DNA of 64,000 nucleotides from an uncultured Clostridia bacterium. Its GTDB lineage: Bacteria; Bacillota; Clostridia; TANB77; CAG-508. The position numbers were made by a program, and so were the translations under genes. The DNA lies in contig CANRPX010000002.1 of the NCBI GenBank assembly GCA_947632605.1, positions 62,001 through 126,000 of the forward strand, given 5' to 3'. Shown here piece after piece: positions 8,901 through 17,757 of the stretch. The notes beneath the pieces were generated by a model. The model was not told where the DNA came from. It was given only the letters and a program-made list of their open reading frames with translations, and did not search any database. The stretch's first letter is position 1. Every line of letters starts with the position of its first letter.

Positions 8901-11486
8901 TATGGAGATCCACAAAAACAAGAAGTTGGACCAGTAAAAGGAATGACATTCTTTGGAATGTATAAATCTGCAACATCATCAACAAGAGATTCCGATCCAG
9001 ATGGAATTTATAAAGGAATTTATGATGAAAATTATGAAGTTGGAAATGAAATAACAGATTGGAATTCTAGAGAGTATTTAAGAACTTATGTATATGGTGA
9101 ACATACTAAAGTTCCAGAAGAACAAGATATTAAAAAAGATGGATTCTATACAAACTTTGAAGCTTTAGCTGAAGGATATACTTATGAAAATATAAGTTCA
9201 GATAATTATAGTGCAACATCTTATGTGGATTATATTGATACAACACCTAAAGGTGAATATACATATTATTATTGGTATGCTGGACCAGACCAAGATACAT
9301 ATACTTATAATATAGATTTAGTTGCATCAAAATTCTCTACTTTAGGTTCTGCAGAATTACCATTTTCTGATATGAACTTTCCAGATGCTACATTAACTAT
9401 GAGTGGTATAGATACATCTGGTTTGGAAAAAGGTATTACTCTTATTAACAAAAATGAAATTCCAAATATTAATACAGAAAGTGATGCAAATAAGACTTTT
9501 GGTTTGGCAATGAAATCTGGAAATACAGGATGGAGTCTTCCAGGTAGCACAAACTTTTATAATAATAGTTATGATGGTTCTGATAGATATCAATTTGAAA
9601 ATGCTGAAACAACACCATCATTAAGCTTATTCTTCTATCATTCTAATAACATTACAGAAAATCAAGATTTAGGAAGATATACAATAACAATGAATGTAAC
9701 TTATTGGAAAGATGCTTTAAATAGAGGAACAGCATTGGTTATTATAAACTGTCAATTATTCACAAGAGTATATGAAGGTATTGGTTACAATACGGCTATT
9801 ACTCCAGGTATGCAATACGACTTATTTACAGGAACTTTAACAAATATCACAACAGATAGTAGTTTTTCAACATACTTTGAAATGGGTGAACAAAACTTCT
9901 TTGATTCTCTAGATAAAATTGTATCTGAGTCAGGAACAGAATTACCAGAAAATTATTATAATGATACTTATAGAGTAATCTCATCTGGAAATTATGTATT
10001 CCCAGAAGATACAACAATTACGATGATAGATAAGTATGATAGAAATAATCCAGAGTATTATTACTATACTGTAACTGCAGAAGATGAAAAAGCAAAAAAA
10101 ACTGAATTTAGATTAGATGAATTTTTATGTATGGGCAGTATAGATGAAAAATACCAAGAATCAGAAATGAAACAAAAATATTATCTATCGGATGTAAATT
10201 ACGAATATGAGAACTTCATATTTATAGTAAACTTTGAAGGCTCTAAATTTGCAGAATTTGAAGATGGTGCAAAAATAACGCCTGATAATTGCTATTTCGA
10301 GATGTATTTAAGATATGATATTGATATAAATGGAGAAAAAGGAAAAATAGATTTAGCAAAAATCATAAATGACCAATTATATACAACTGGATATAATATA
10401 TATAAATCAAGCTCTACTATTGGAATAGATGCAAGTTTAAGCAGAGAAAAAATTTATTTAGGAAATGAAGAAATTTTAAAAGTAGATACAAGCTATAATT
10501 CAAATAATGTTTCTACAATCTTCGATACTAGATATTTTGATAAAAAATTAGGTGTAAAATTAACATTCTTTGTAAAAGATGAAACAGGTGAATATGTACA
10601 ATTAACTGGTGGTAGTTTGCTTGGTACTGTATTCGAACTTAATGGACATTACTACTATCCAAGAGCAGATGGTACAACAAGAATTAAAATTGCAGAACTT
10701 GTTTCTAATGCTTCATCAAATATATCATTAATTACAACAAATAGTACTTTAGAAACAGGAGATTATCAGATTTTAGTTGAAAGCTTTGGATCTGCTGATG
10801 GTATATATTTTGGTGTAGAAGCTTCTGCATCAGATGTAGTAAATATGCAAATAGTAAATGATATTTATGGATTAAAATCTAGTTTAGAATCAGATAAACA
10901 AGCAATTATAGATTCTGAAACAGGACATACTTTAAATGATGAAGGTTATATTTCAGAAAATGATGAAGATAATAAGCTAAACTTAAAATTAGATTATCAA
11001 TCAGGATTAAGTAATCCATATATAACAGTATCTTTATACAGAAGAAATTATGATAAATCAGATGATGAAAATATTAATCCTTATGATACAACATATACAC
11101 AAGTTGATTTAAAAGATTATGTTACAAATGATTTAAGTTTACCACAAGAAATAGTAAGTTCTTATGATGACAGTAATCAAGAAGTTGTTGATTTTCTAGA
11201 TTCATTTAAGAAATTTGATAGAGAATATGAGGCAATAGATACTGCTACGATAAAAGAAAAATCTCAAGATATGGTTACAGTTACATTTGATAATTTAGAT
11301 TATGAATTAAAAACAAAACTAACAACAGGAACATATAAACTGGTATTTAAATTATATGATATAAACAATGAAACTGTACAAAGAGAAATTAAGAATGATG
11401 AAGGATATATAACAGGTACAGAAGATTATACAGTAAATGAGTATCAAGAAATTGGAGATGCATTCTCATATATTATTATAAAATAA
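5955..11486 (+). CDS. Giant surface adhesin, C-terminal half with YGGG beta-helix-like repeats
   Basis: This continues the gene at 2519. The true reading frame begins at 5907, upstream of the first ATG at 5955, because residues before that ATG still match the repeats. Between about 6100 and 8540 I count 27 copies of a [VI][YF]GGG[NKD] turn, roughly every 32 residues, each followed by a strand of the type V-x-G-N-T-x-V-x-I. Such spacing suggests a right-handed beta-helix or stacked-strand stalk. The last roughly 900 residues (after 8540) are non-repetitive and beta-rich. There is no LPXTG signal, so attachment probably relies on the N-terminal membrane segment. A weak hairpin (about 11489-11510) follows the stop. 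A role in surface adhesion is inferred. Confidence 0.8.
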   Translation: MKNTDTEHLLYEVPAGCVLGAGNGNNNVADTAGRIDSSHIIVNGDAHIYDSVYGGGNYGVVGDKVSSTNGTNLVTIDVYDGTIDKDIYGGANSNNVYGTNVINIMGGDTKGTIYGGCNTKGTLYGNARIYIKKGNVGEDGAVKDIIFGGGYGNGTTVSGATDIAIKEREGDVNLYGNIYGGSSLGNVTGNSTININDIISPTYIINLTGDIYGGGKGNAQYSAGSGSDVTVNLDGGNYPNTKVFGGCNINGHVDGNILVNIGKDYETTVNEVYGGGNQANVTNSTDSTIVNLYKNSSLNNAFNGGNQAGIEGNNKREINAIGCTINEALYGGSNSSGELTETNVNCTDSAKITSVFGGGFGENTNVSQQTNVNIENSIIQNIYGGGNAGKVGGNTKVYTTISAISNSIFGGGKGNTANVSGDTSVEVIDINSESVFGDNIASCVKENVFGGGDAGPVEGDTSVTITNSKIEKSVYGGGNEANVSGDASVSTLNSNTTNVYGGGKKGNVYSNTTVFVSASLIENSVYGGGDEGAVTGITNLTVSNEEWNGEGTKPEVKMSIFGGGKSADVGSANVNVLSNALTQNVYGGGDQGEVIENTNVIIKDSTISQNVFGGGNGSEIVEAGRNPGKVGGNTSLTMNDSTANKVFGGGKGITAFVDKDTKVDLNQNTIIADDVYGGGDNGYVNGSTYVELTSPTVNGSVYAAGNGEAAVVHGGSHVFSEENTKIKNNLYGGGNAAETGISGNKDAFATVDVAGLDIEGNIYGGANSSLINGNTVTNIGNAAINNYYGEDKNYIQGKIEILGTVYGGGQSMNVNSDVWDDTAISVTDQIYINVYGDDYDTSEGNTLTINGSIFGSGNASNAAQDGHVTIFNYGTEENRKKLVSIQRCTDVTINNSVLMISGIKDSTSNYKETPFTFNKIADLKLQNSSTLYLRNGANRLSKFESLNADGTYATVDIADNKTVTASSDNRIYMANGINLNICYGDPQKQEVGPVKGMTFFGMYKSATSSTRDSDPDGIYKGIYDENYEVGNEITDWNSREYLRTYVYGEHTKVPEEQDIKKDGFYTNFEALAEGYTYENISSDNYSATSYVDYIDTTPKGEYTYYYWYAGPDQDTYTYNIDLVASKFSTLGSAELPFSDMNFPDATLTMSGIDTSGLEKGITLINKNEIPNINTESDANKTFGLAMKSGNTGWSLPGSTNFYNNSYDGSDRYQFENAETTPSLSLFFYHSNNITENQDLGRYTITMNVTYWKDALNRGTALVIINCQLFTRVYEGIGYNTAITPGMQYDLFTGTLTNITTDSSFSTYFEMGEQNFFDSLDKIVSESGTELPENYYNDTYRVISSGNYVFPEDTTITMIDKYDRNNPEYYYYTVTAEDEKAKKTEFRLDEFLCMGSIDEKYQESEMKQKYYLSDVNYEYENFIFIVNFEGSKFAEFEDGAKITPDNCYFEMYLRYDIDINGEKGKIDLAKIINDQLYTTGYNIYKSSSTIGIDASLSREKIYLGNEEILKVDTSYNSNNVSTIFDTRYFDKKLGVKLTFFVKDETGEYVQLTGGSLLGTVFELNGHYYYPRADGTTRIKIAELVSNASSNISLITTNSTLETGDYQILVESFGSADGIYFGVEASASDVVNMQIVNDIYGLKSSLESDKQAIIDSETGHTLNDEGYISENDEDNKLNLKLDYQSGLSNPYITVSLYRRNYDKSDDENINPYDTTYTQVDLKDYVTNDLSLPQEIVSSYDDSNQEVVDFLDSFKKFDREYEAIDTATIKEKSQDMVTVTFDNLDYELKTKLTTGTYKLVFKLYDINNETVQREIKNDEGYITGTEDYTVNEYQEIGDAFSYIIIK

Positions 11487-11609
11487 TATATGAGATGCTC
11501 CTCATATAAATAAAACATAAAATTTATTTATAAAAGTCTAGACTAAAAAAAACAAATAATATATAATATAATTTGTAAAAAAAAGATTTCTTGAAAGGAA
11601 ATTAGTACA

Positions 11610-11732
11610 ATGGAAGAAAATTTTGAGTTATCGAAATTAAGTCACGAAAGTCTATTAAATCTATATAAAACAGTAGATGAATATATAGCTTTTTTAGAAA
11701 AAGAAGAAAAAGAAAAAAGTACGGAGGAATAA
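11610..11732 (+). CDS. Small acidic protein of 40 residues, unknown
   Basis: The ORF starts at ATG 11610 with AAGGAAA upstream and ends with TAA directly abutting the ATG of the next gene at 11733 (zero spacing). The last codons, ACG GAG GAA, also serve as the ribosome binding site of that gene, which implies translational coupling. The product is a short, Glu/Lys-rich, probably helical peptide (MEENFELSKLSHESLLNLYK...). I do not recognise a family. Confidence 0.6.
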   Translation: MEENFELSKLSHESLLNLYKTVDEYIAFLEKEEKEKSTEE

Positions 11733-13331
11733 ATGAGCGATATATCTTTAGAAATAGAAAAATATATATCTAGTAATAAAGAAATATTAAGTGTATTGCC
11801 TGTAAACACAAAGAAAAATCGAAGCAAATATGTTGAAAAAGTAAGTGAATTGCGTGATGCTGCTTTAAAAATTAGACAAGTAATATTAACTGAAATAGAA
11901 GAAAGATATGACAAAATTGTTGATATTACAGAAAATCCTAATATTGCTAGAATAAATAAAAATATAGAAAGTATCGGAAATATTGATCTATTTAATGAAT
12001 TGAATACTCCTTATGAAAAACTAGAATTTGATAAAATAATTCATAGTTTACATTGTTTCTTTGAAGGAAATTTCGATTTAGTTAATCAAAATATAAAATT
12101 ATTTATTGATAAGTTTAAAGACTTTGGAATAGAACTTACAGAAGATGATTTTACTTACAGTAAATTTACAAATGAGTATATAAAAGTATTTTTTGAAGAA
12201 ATTGAAAATTTTTCATCAGATAGATTAAAGAAGACATTTGAAGATATTTATTGGAAATGTCCTGATATTGTCACACATATAGAGCTTAACTTAAGATATT
12301 TATATTATATAAATGCAAAAAAGATTGAAAAAGAATTAAATGATAGAAATGATAGAGTTTTAAGTGAATTAAAATTAAATAAAAATAAGTTTGTACAAAG
12401 ATTTTTTGATTTAAATAAAGAACTAATAGAAATAGAAAGAATTGATCAAAAGCGTTTATTAGATAAATTTGTAAATGGTGAATGGAAAATAAAAGACTTT
12501 GCAAATAAAGAAATGGAAGTACTATATGAAAAATTATATATAGGAGATTATTTTGCATCTACACCAGAAAAGCAAGAAGAAATCAATAATAATTTTGTAA
12601 GCTTATTGCATACACTTCAAGAATATAATGTATATATAAAATATAAATATATTATAGATGATTTAAAGAAAAAATATAAAAATAAAGATTCATTTAAAGA
12701 TGCTTATGAAAAGAAAAACAAAGAACTTCGTAAAAAAGAACAAGAATTAGTTAAAGAAAATGAAAAACATAAAAGAAATATAAAAAGAGCAAAAAGTTTA
12801 TTATTTGTATTCTTTAGAAGAAAAATAAAAAGAGAAATTTATGCTTTTCCAGTATTAACTAATGAAAAAATAAAAGAAATTAATAATCTTTATATTGATT
12901 TAGATGAAGAAATGGTTAATACAAGAATAGCAGAATTTGTTGACGAAAATTGTTCAATTAAATATATGTTTAAAATTGTAACTTCTTTCTATACTTATAA
13001 TTATAATCTTATAAAAGAACATTACAAAGATGATCCAGATGTTGATGTAACAGAAGAATTGCAAGAATTATTAGATTTCATAAATCAACCATATAAAGTA
13101 ATGCTTAATAATGTTAAACTTGCAGAAGAGCCAAATATTACATCTATAATTTCAAACAGATATCAAATAATGAATATAAGATTAGAAAAAGAAGATTTAG
13201 AGGAAAATTTAGATACTCTTATACAGGACGTTGAAAAAATAGTTAATTATTATAATATTAAAAAAAGTAATTTGGATATAAATGATATTACTTTTATAGA
13301 AAAAGTGAAACCAATGTTATCAAAAAGATAA
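11733..13331 (+). CDS. Large helical cytoplasmic protein, unknown
   Basis: This 532-residue protein has no signal peptide or membrane segment. It is Lys/Glu/Asn-rich and predicted mostly helical, with a strongly charged coiled-coil stretch at about residues 305-355. I recognise no domain or catalytic motif. It is coupled to the 40-residue ORF before it and followed 21 bp later by the SipW-type signal peptidase, so it may take part in making or exporting the surface proteins nearby, but that is inference from position. Confidence 0.6.
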   Translation: MSDISLEIEKYISSNKEILSVLPVNTKKNRSKYVEKVSELRDAALKIRQVILTEIEERYDKIVDITENPNIARINKNIESIGNIDLFNELNTPYEKLEFDKIIHSLHCFFEGNFDLVNQNIKLFIDKFKDFGIELTEDDFTYSKFTNEYIKVFFEEIENFSSDRLKKTFEDIYWKCPDIVTHIELNLRYLYYINAKKIEKELNDRNDRVLSELKLNKNKFVQRFFDLNKELIEIERIDQKRLLDKFVNGEWKIKDFANKEMEVLYEKLYIGDYFASTPEKQEEINNNFVSLLHTLQEYNVYIKYKYIIDDLKKKYKNKDSFKDAYEKKNKELRKKEQELVKENEKHKRNIKRAKSLLFVFFRRKIKREIYAFPVLTNEKIKEINNLYIDLDEEMVNTRIAEFVDENCSIKYMFKIVTSFYTYNYNLIKEHYKDDPDVDVTEELQELLDFINQPYKVMLNNVKLAEEPNITSIISNRYQIMNIRLEKEDLEENLDTLIQDVEKIVNYYNIKKSNLDINDITFIEKVKPMLSKR

Positions 13332-13352
13332 ATAAAGGATAGGCGGTTTTAT

Positions 13353-13964
13353 ATGAGATACGAAAATGATGTTATATCTAAAAAGATAGAAAAAAGGCAA
13401 AAAATAAAAAGATTTTCTATTATAATATTATATATAATTTTGATTCCTATTATATTATTTAGTTTATCGTTAATAATTTTGGAACTAGGAAATTCGAATG
13501 AAATTCCTAGTTTTTTAAATATCGAAGTTTATACTGTTATTTCAGAAAGTATGGAACCAAGATTAAGTAAAAATGATATTGTAGTAGTAAAAAAAGGTTA
13601 TTCTAATGATCGTTTTAAAGTGGGGAATATTATTACTTTTAAAAAAGATAATGGAGAAATTATTACTCATAGAATAAAGAAAATTATTATTAGTGATAAT
13701 CAAAATGCATATATAACTCAAGGAGATAATAACGAAAAACAAGATGAAGAAATTGTAACTTATGATAAAATAATTGGCAAAGTTATTTATACAATGCCTG
13801 ATTTAGGAAATTTTACAAAATTACTTAGAAACAAACTATTTTTCTCATTTTGTATAATAATACTTGTTTTAATTATTATTTATGATAAAAAACAAAAAGA
13901 TAAAAAAATTCAAAGAAAAATAGAAAGAGAAAAATACGAAAAAAAATCTAATTTTTATTTTTAA
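13353..13964 (+). CDS. sipW: SipW-type signal peptidase I (Ser-His dyad, ER-like)
   Basis: This 203-residue integral membrane protease has an N-terminal membrane segment (about 20-45) and a C-terminal one (about 160-183). The catalytic Ser66 lies in ISESMEP, and His106 in ITHRI replaces the Lys of ordinary bacterial signal peptidases. TQGDNN (Asp125) follows. A Ser-His pair is the hallmark of the SipW/archaeal/ER type, which in Bacillus processes TasA and TapA. Likely substrates are the TasA/camelysin-like proteins at 522 and 1237 and the partial one at the left edge. The tail after the second membrane span is unusually Lys/Glu-rich. Confidence 0.88.
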   Translation: MRYENDVISKKIEKRQKIKRFSIIILYIILIPIILFSLSLIILELGNSNEIPSFLNIEVYTVISESMEPRLSKNDIVVVKKGYSNDRFKVGNIITFKKDNGEIITHRIKKIIISDNQNAYITQGDNNEKQDEEIVTYDKIIGKVIYTMPDLGNFTKLLRNKLFFSFCIIILVLIIIYDKKQKDKKIQRKIEREKYEKKSNFYF

Positions 13965-13979
13965 ATAGGAGAAGTGAAA

Positions 13980-14510
13980 ATGGCTGATAGTCCAGAAGTA
14001 ATACAAGCTAAAGAAAAAAGAGATGATAAAGAATTCTTTTTGGAAACAGTAAAAACAAATCCTGCATTAATAGAATGGGCAAGTGATGAAATAAAAGATA
14101 ATAAAGAAATTATATTACAAGCCGTAAAAAGAGATGGAGGAGCATTAGAATTTGCAAGTAATAGACTTAAAGATGATAAAGATGTACTTCTAGAAGCAGT
14201 ACAACAAGCAGGTTGGACTTTTTGTTATGCAAGTAATAGATTAAAAGCAGATAAAGATGTTGTATTAAAAGCTACTGAAGGAGATGGACAAGCTTTATAT
14301 TATGCTAGCAAAGAATTAAGAGATGATAAAGAAGTTGTTATGAGTGCTGTTAATAATAAGCCTATTATATTAAAATATGCTAGTTTAAGATTAAGAAATG
14401 ATAAAGATGTTGCAATGTTAGCAGTTAGTAAAGCAAAGCAAAAAGTAATAGATTTTATAACTCCAAATTTAAGAGAAGATGAAGATATAAAAAATTTATT
14501 AAATAATTAA
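13980..14510 (+). CDS. DUF4116 repeat protein
   Basis: The 176-residue product consists of about five tandem copies of a 24-26 residue helical repeat with the consensus A-V-x-x-[DN]-G-x-x-L-x-[YF]-A-S-x-x-L-[KR]-x-D-K-[DE]-V, which is the DUF4116 repeat. It probably forms a solenoid for protein binding; no enzyme motif is seen. ATG 13980 is preferred over GTG 13974 because AGGAG (13967-13971) is only 2 nt from the GTG. It closes the cluster with sipW (15 bp gap) and is followed by a terminator. Confidence 0.8.
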   Translation: MADSPEVIQAKEKRDDKEFFLETVKTNPALIEWASDEIKDNKEIILQAVKRDGGALEFASNRLKDDKDVLLEAVQQAGWTFCYASNRLKADKDVVLKATEGDGQALYYASKELRDDKEVVMSAVNNKPIILKYASLRLRNDKDVAMLAVSKAKQKVIDFITPNLREDEDIKNLLNN

Positions 14511-14535
14511 ATAGATGAATTATAAATAAATAAGT

Positions 14536-14583
14536 AATAAACCTTTTTAAAAAGAATATATAATTAAAAAGGTTTATTTTTTT
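14536..14583 (+). terminator. Rho-independent terminator between the surface and sporulation blocks
   Basis: A 15-bp stem, AATAAACCTTTTTAA (14536-14550) with TTAAAAAGGTTTATT (14564-14578), continues into a run of T. Confidence 0.85.
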
Positions 14584-14601
14584 ATTAATTGGAGATGTTT
14601 T

Positions 14602-14871
14602 ATGAGAAATTATGAGAGAGTAAGTAAATTTTTAGAAATTCCAAGAGAAGTTATGAGTAATATACCAAAGATTACTATAACTGGATTTGATGAAATTTTT
14701 ATTGAAAATTTTAAAGGTATTTTGGAATATGAAGATTTCTTTGCAAGAATAAGCACATCTTTAGGAAATATAAATATTAACGGATTTAATTTGAAATTAA
14801 ATCAAATGACAGATGATGACATATTAGTTACTGGAAAGATAGAAAATATAGATTTTGAAAATAAAAAATAG
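14602..14871 (+). CDS. yqfC: Sporulation protein YqfC
   Basis: The 89-residue size and sequence fit the YqfC family (start ...FLEIPREVMSNIPKITITG, later GFNLKLNQMTDDDILVTGKI). In spore formers the gene is expressed in the mother cell and sits next to yqfD, as here (15 bp gap). It probably acts with YqfD at the forespore envelope; the molecular role is not known. It opens a run of co-directional, tightly packed genes. Confidence 0.9.
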   Translation: MRNYERVSKFLEIPREVMSNIPKITITGFDEIFIENFKGILEYEDFFARISTSLGNININGFNLKLNQMTDDDILVTGKIENIDFENKK

Positions 14872-14886
14872 TTTGAGGGTAAGTTT

Positions 14887-16077
14887 ATGATTTTTAAAAT
14901 TATATATATGTTTTTTGCAGGATGTGTAAATATTGTTGTTGAAGGATTTTTTATTGAAAGATTTTTAAATATTTGTAAAAATAAAAAAATCTTTATAAAA
15001 GATTTAAAAAGACAAAATAATGCATATCTAAAAGCTAAGATTTTAAAATCCGATTTTAAGGAAGTAGTACATATTGCGAAACAAACTAAATGTAAAATTA
15101 AAATAGAAAAGAAATCAGGAGTTCCATTTTTTATTAATAGATATAGAAAAAGAAAAATTTTTGCAATTGCTATTTTAGTAATTGCAATTTTTATTTTTAT
15201 AATTACTAAATTTGTTTGGAATATAGAGATTGTTGGTAATGAAAATTTAAGTTCTGAAGAGGTTACAAATTTAGTTAATGAATATGGAATAAAAGTTGGA
15301 ACATTGAAATCTAAAATTGATATTCAAAAAATAAGTAATGATATACGATTAGATAGAGAAGATTTATCTTGGATAGGAATTAATATAAAAGGAACAAATG
15401 CTATTATAACAATTGAAGAAAAATCTGAAATTCCAGATATTGTTGATAAAAATGAAATTTGTAATATTATTGCAAGTAAAGATGCTGTAATTTCTAAAAT
15501 GATTGTACAAAGTGGTACAGCGATAGTATCAGTAGGAGATGAAGTAAAAAAAGGAGATATTTTAGTAGAGGGAGTCATGGAAGGAGAGCATACAGGAATA
15601 AGAAATGTTCATGCAGAAGCAGATGTTTTTGGAGAAATTCATTGTGAAAAAGAGAGAAAAGAGAACTTTGTGCAGAATGTTACAGTAAAAACAGGAAATG
15701 AACAGAAAAAAAATGAAATTTGTATAAATAATTTTAAAATAAATTTAAATAAAGGGGTTTCAAAATTTAAAAATTATGATACAATAGTCACAAATCAAAA
15801 AGTAAAGTTTTTTTCTAATTTTTATCTTCCAATAGAAATAAAAACAACTAAATATATAGAGCTTAGAAATGAAATAAAAAATTACACAGAAGATGAGCTA
15901 AAACAAAAACTTGAAACAGAATTAGAACAAGAGTTAGAAAACGAATATGAAGTTTCTAAGTATGAAGATAAAAATAAAAATAGAAGTACAGATATCGTAG
16001 TAGAATCTGATGGAATAGATTTTAAATTAATTTATGATCTTAGGGAAGAAATTGGAATAAAGACAAAATTAAATTAG
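14887..16077 (+). CDS. yqfD: Sporulation membrane protein YqfD
   Basis: The 396-residue length is typical of YqfD. Residues 1-80 form the conserved N-terminal domain, with one membrane span at about 93-112, then WNIEIVGNENLSSEEVTNLV, a POTRA-like region, and GVMEGEHTGIRNVHAEADVFG as in other YqfD proteins. YqfD belongs to the sigma-E regulon in Bacillus and is needed for efficient sporulation. Order and spacing with yqfC confirm the call. Confidence 0.92.
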   Translation: MIFKIIYMFFAGCVNIVVEGFFIERFLNICKNKKIFIKDLKRQNNAYLKAKILKSDFKEVVHIAKQTKCKIKIEKKSGVPFFINRYRKRKIFAIAILVIAIFIFIITKFVWNIEIVGNENLSSEEVTNLVNEYGIKVGTLKSKIDIQKISNDIRLDREDLSWIGINIKGTNAIITIEEKSEIPDIVDKNEICNIIASKDAVISKMIVQSGTAIVSVGDEVKKGDILVEGVMEGEHTGIRNVHAEADVFGEIHCEKERKENFVQNVTVKTGNEQKKNEICINNFKINLNKGVSKFKNYDTIVTNQKVKFFSNFYLPIEIKTTKYIELRNEIKNYTEDELKQKLETELEQELENEYEVSKYEDKNKNRSTDIVVESDGIDFKLIYDLREEIGIKTKLN

Positions 16078-16090
16078 GAGGGATTGCTGT

Positions 16091-17290
16091 ATGGCTGAAG
16101 AAAGAAGTTTGAAAGTGCTTTCTAATGATACTACTTTTTTTAGTAGAGTTTCTAGCACATTAACAAAATTATTAACACCAACAAAAATTGGTATTAATGG
16201 AATGATGATAAATATTAAAAGAAGCAGTGCCATTAAATATTTTGAACAATCCAAAAATGCTGAAGATATAACTGATGTCGCAAAAAAAGATCAACTTCAA
16301 AACAGATATGAAGAAAGTTATACATTATATTTAGAATCAATAGATAAATATATAATGGATTCAATTTATAAAAAAGTAAAAAATCATATTGCATCTGTAT
16401 TTGAAAAAGATGCTTTAGCAAATTATTATAATGTAGTTCATTTAAAAGATACAGAATATTTAGAATATAAATATAGAAAACAAAAATTTTTACTTGATTT
16501 AGATTATGATAGTTTAACTGCTAATAAAAAAGAAAAAATAGTAAAAAAATATGAACCAATTTATGTAGAAAAAATGGACGGAATATATAAGGGAATATTG
16601 AAAAATTATTCTGTAAAATTAGCAGATGGAATGCGTGCTAAAAGAATTAATCAAATAGACCTTTATAAAAAGATTTTTGAAACTTTAGAAGATTATATTA
16701 AAAGAATTTTACCAATAAAATTCAGAGTTGATGGTACAGAAAAATATGGAAAAGTTTTAAAAGAATATGAAGAATATGAAAAATTTAGTGTTGGAAAATT
16801 AGATGAAAAAGATTTTGTTGAAAAAAATATGATTTTGCTTGGTTTAAGTAGAGTTTTATTTACACATAGCTTGCCACTTGTTGCAGCAGAACAATGTTAC
16901 AATAAACTTTTGAAAGACACTAGAAATCTTATTTCTTCAGCAACTTCTGAAGAAAAGAAAGAATCTGTATATCAAATATTATTAAAATTAATTGAAGATT
17001 ATAATGTTAAATTATTGTCAACAAAAGTATATTGGGACAAGCCAGAAGAAAGAGATGCATATAAAAAATTTTGGGATGCATATAGTCAAACAAATTCTTC
17101 TGAGCAAAAAGAAATATTATCTTTAAAAAGAGAATTATATAATACTGCTGATGAATACGAAAAATATGCAGAAGTTAGACAATTTTATAAAAATAAATTA
17201 GTATCTTTAGGAGCAATGAGAGTTATAAGAACAACTCCTTCTAGAAAGTTTTATGGTCATTTTATAAAAAAGGAAAAATGTAATGAGTAA
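16091..17290 (+). CDS. Unknown helical protein in the usual position of phoH
   Basis: The 399-residue product has no Walker motif and is not PhoH, the ATPase normally found between yqfD and ybeY. It is Lys/Glu/Tyr-rich and predicted largely helical. A moderately hydrophobic stretch lies at about 16-40 (TKLLTPTKIGINGMMI) and another at about 245-265, neither a clear membrane span. AGGAGGG precedes the ATG, and its last 8 bp overlap ybeY, so it is translated with the operon. I recognise no family. Confidence 0.6.
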   Translation: MAEERSLKVLSNDTTFFSRVSSTLTKLLTPTKIGINGMMINIKRSSAIKYFEQSKNAEDITDVAKKDQLQNRYEESYTLYLESIDKYIMDSIYKKVKNHIASVFEKDALANYYNVVHLKDTEYLEYKYRKQKFLLDLDYDSLTANKKEKIVKKYEPIYVEKMDGIYKGILKNYSVKLADGMRAKRINQIDLYKKIFETLEDYIKRILPIKFRVDGTEKYGKVLKEYEEYEKFSVGKLDEKDFVEKNMILLGLSRVLFTHSLPLVAAEQCYNKLLKDTRNLISSATSEEKKESVYQILLKLIEDYNVKLLSTKVYWDKPEERDAYKKFWDAYSQTNSSEQKEILSLKRELYNTADEYEKYAEVRQFYKNKLVSLGAMRVIRTTPSRKFYGHFIKKEKCNE

Positions 17291-17756
17291 ATTAGTAGAA
17301 GTAGAATATTTGGATTTAAAAGAAAATGTAGAATATGAAAAACTAATAAATAAAGTTATAAGCAAATGCTTTAATATTGAAAATCTAGAAGATTCTAAAT
17401 TATATATAAGTATTACATTAACAACTCCTGAAAATATTAGAAAACTAAATAAAAAGTTTAGAAATGTAGATAAAGAAACAGATGTGCTTTCATTTCCAAT
17501 GTTTGAAAAAGAAGAAATTTCTAATTTAAAAAATTTAGAATATGAAGAGGCACTTGGAGATATAGTAATTTCTGTCGATAGAGTGGAAAAACAAGCTGAA
17601 GAATATGGGCATAGTTTTGAAAGAGAATTAGCATATATGGTTGTTCATGGTTTTTATCATTTAATGGGAGAAGACCATATTGAAGAAAATGATAAGAAAC
17701 AAATGAGAGAAAAAGAAGAAAAAGTTTTAGAAAGTTTAAATATTTTTAGAGGTTAA
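17283..17756 (+). CDS. ybeY: Endoribonuclease YbeY (rRNA maturation factor)
   Basis: The signature HGFYHLMGEDH (about residues 122-132) supplies the three His ligands of the catalytic zinc. The preceding NKKFRNVDKETDVLSFPMF is the usual conserved strand region. YbeY acts in 16S rRNA 3' end maturation and ribosome quality control. Length (157) is normal. The start codon overlaps the upstream ORF by 8 bp, and dgkA begins 1 bp after the stop. Confidence 0.96.
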   Translation: MSKLVEVEYLDLKENVEYEKLINKVISKCFNIENLEDSKLYISITLTTPENIRKLNKKFRNVDKETDVLSFPMFEKEEISNLKNLEYEEALGDIVISVDRVEKQAEEYGHSFERELAYMVVHGFYHLMGEDHIEENDKKQMREKEEKVLESLNIFRG

Positions 17757-17757
17757 A

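Noticed and set aside
5955-11486. Treating the C-terminal adhesin ORF as an independent gene starting at ATG 5955
   Set aside because: An AGGA lies 7 nt before the ATG, but the residues encoded just upstream in the same frame continue the repeat pattern without a break, so the ATG is internal.
11380-11486. LPXTG-type sortase signal at the end of the giant adhesin
   Set aside because: The C-terminus has no LPXTG-like motif, hydrophobic span or basic tail.
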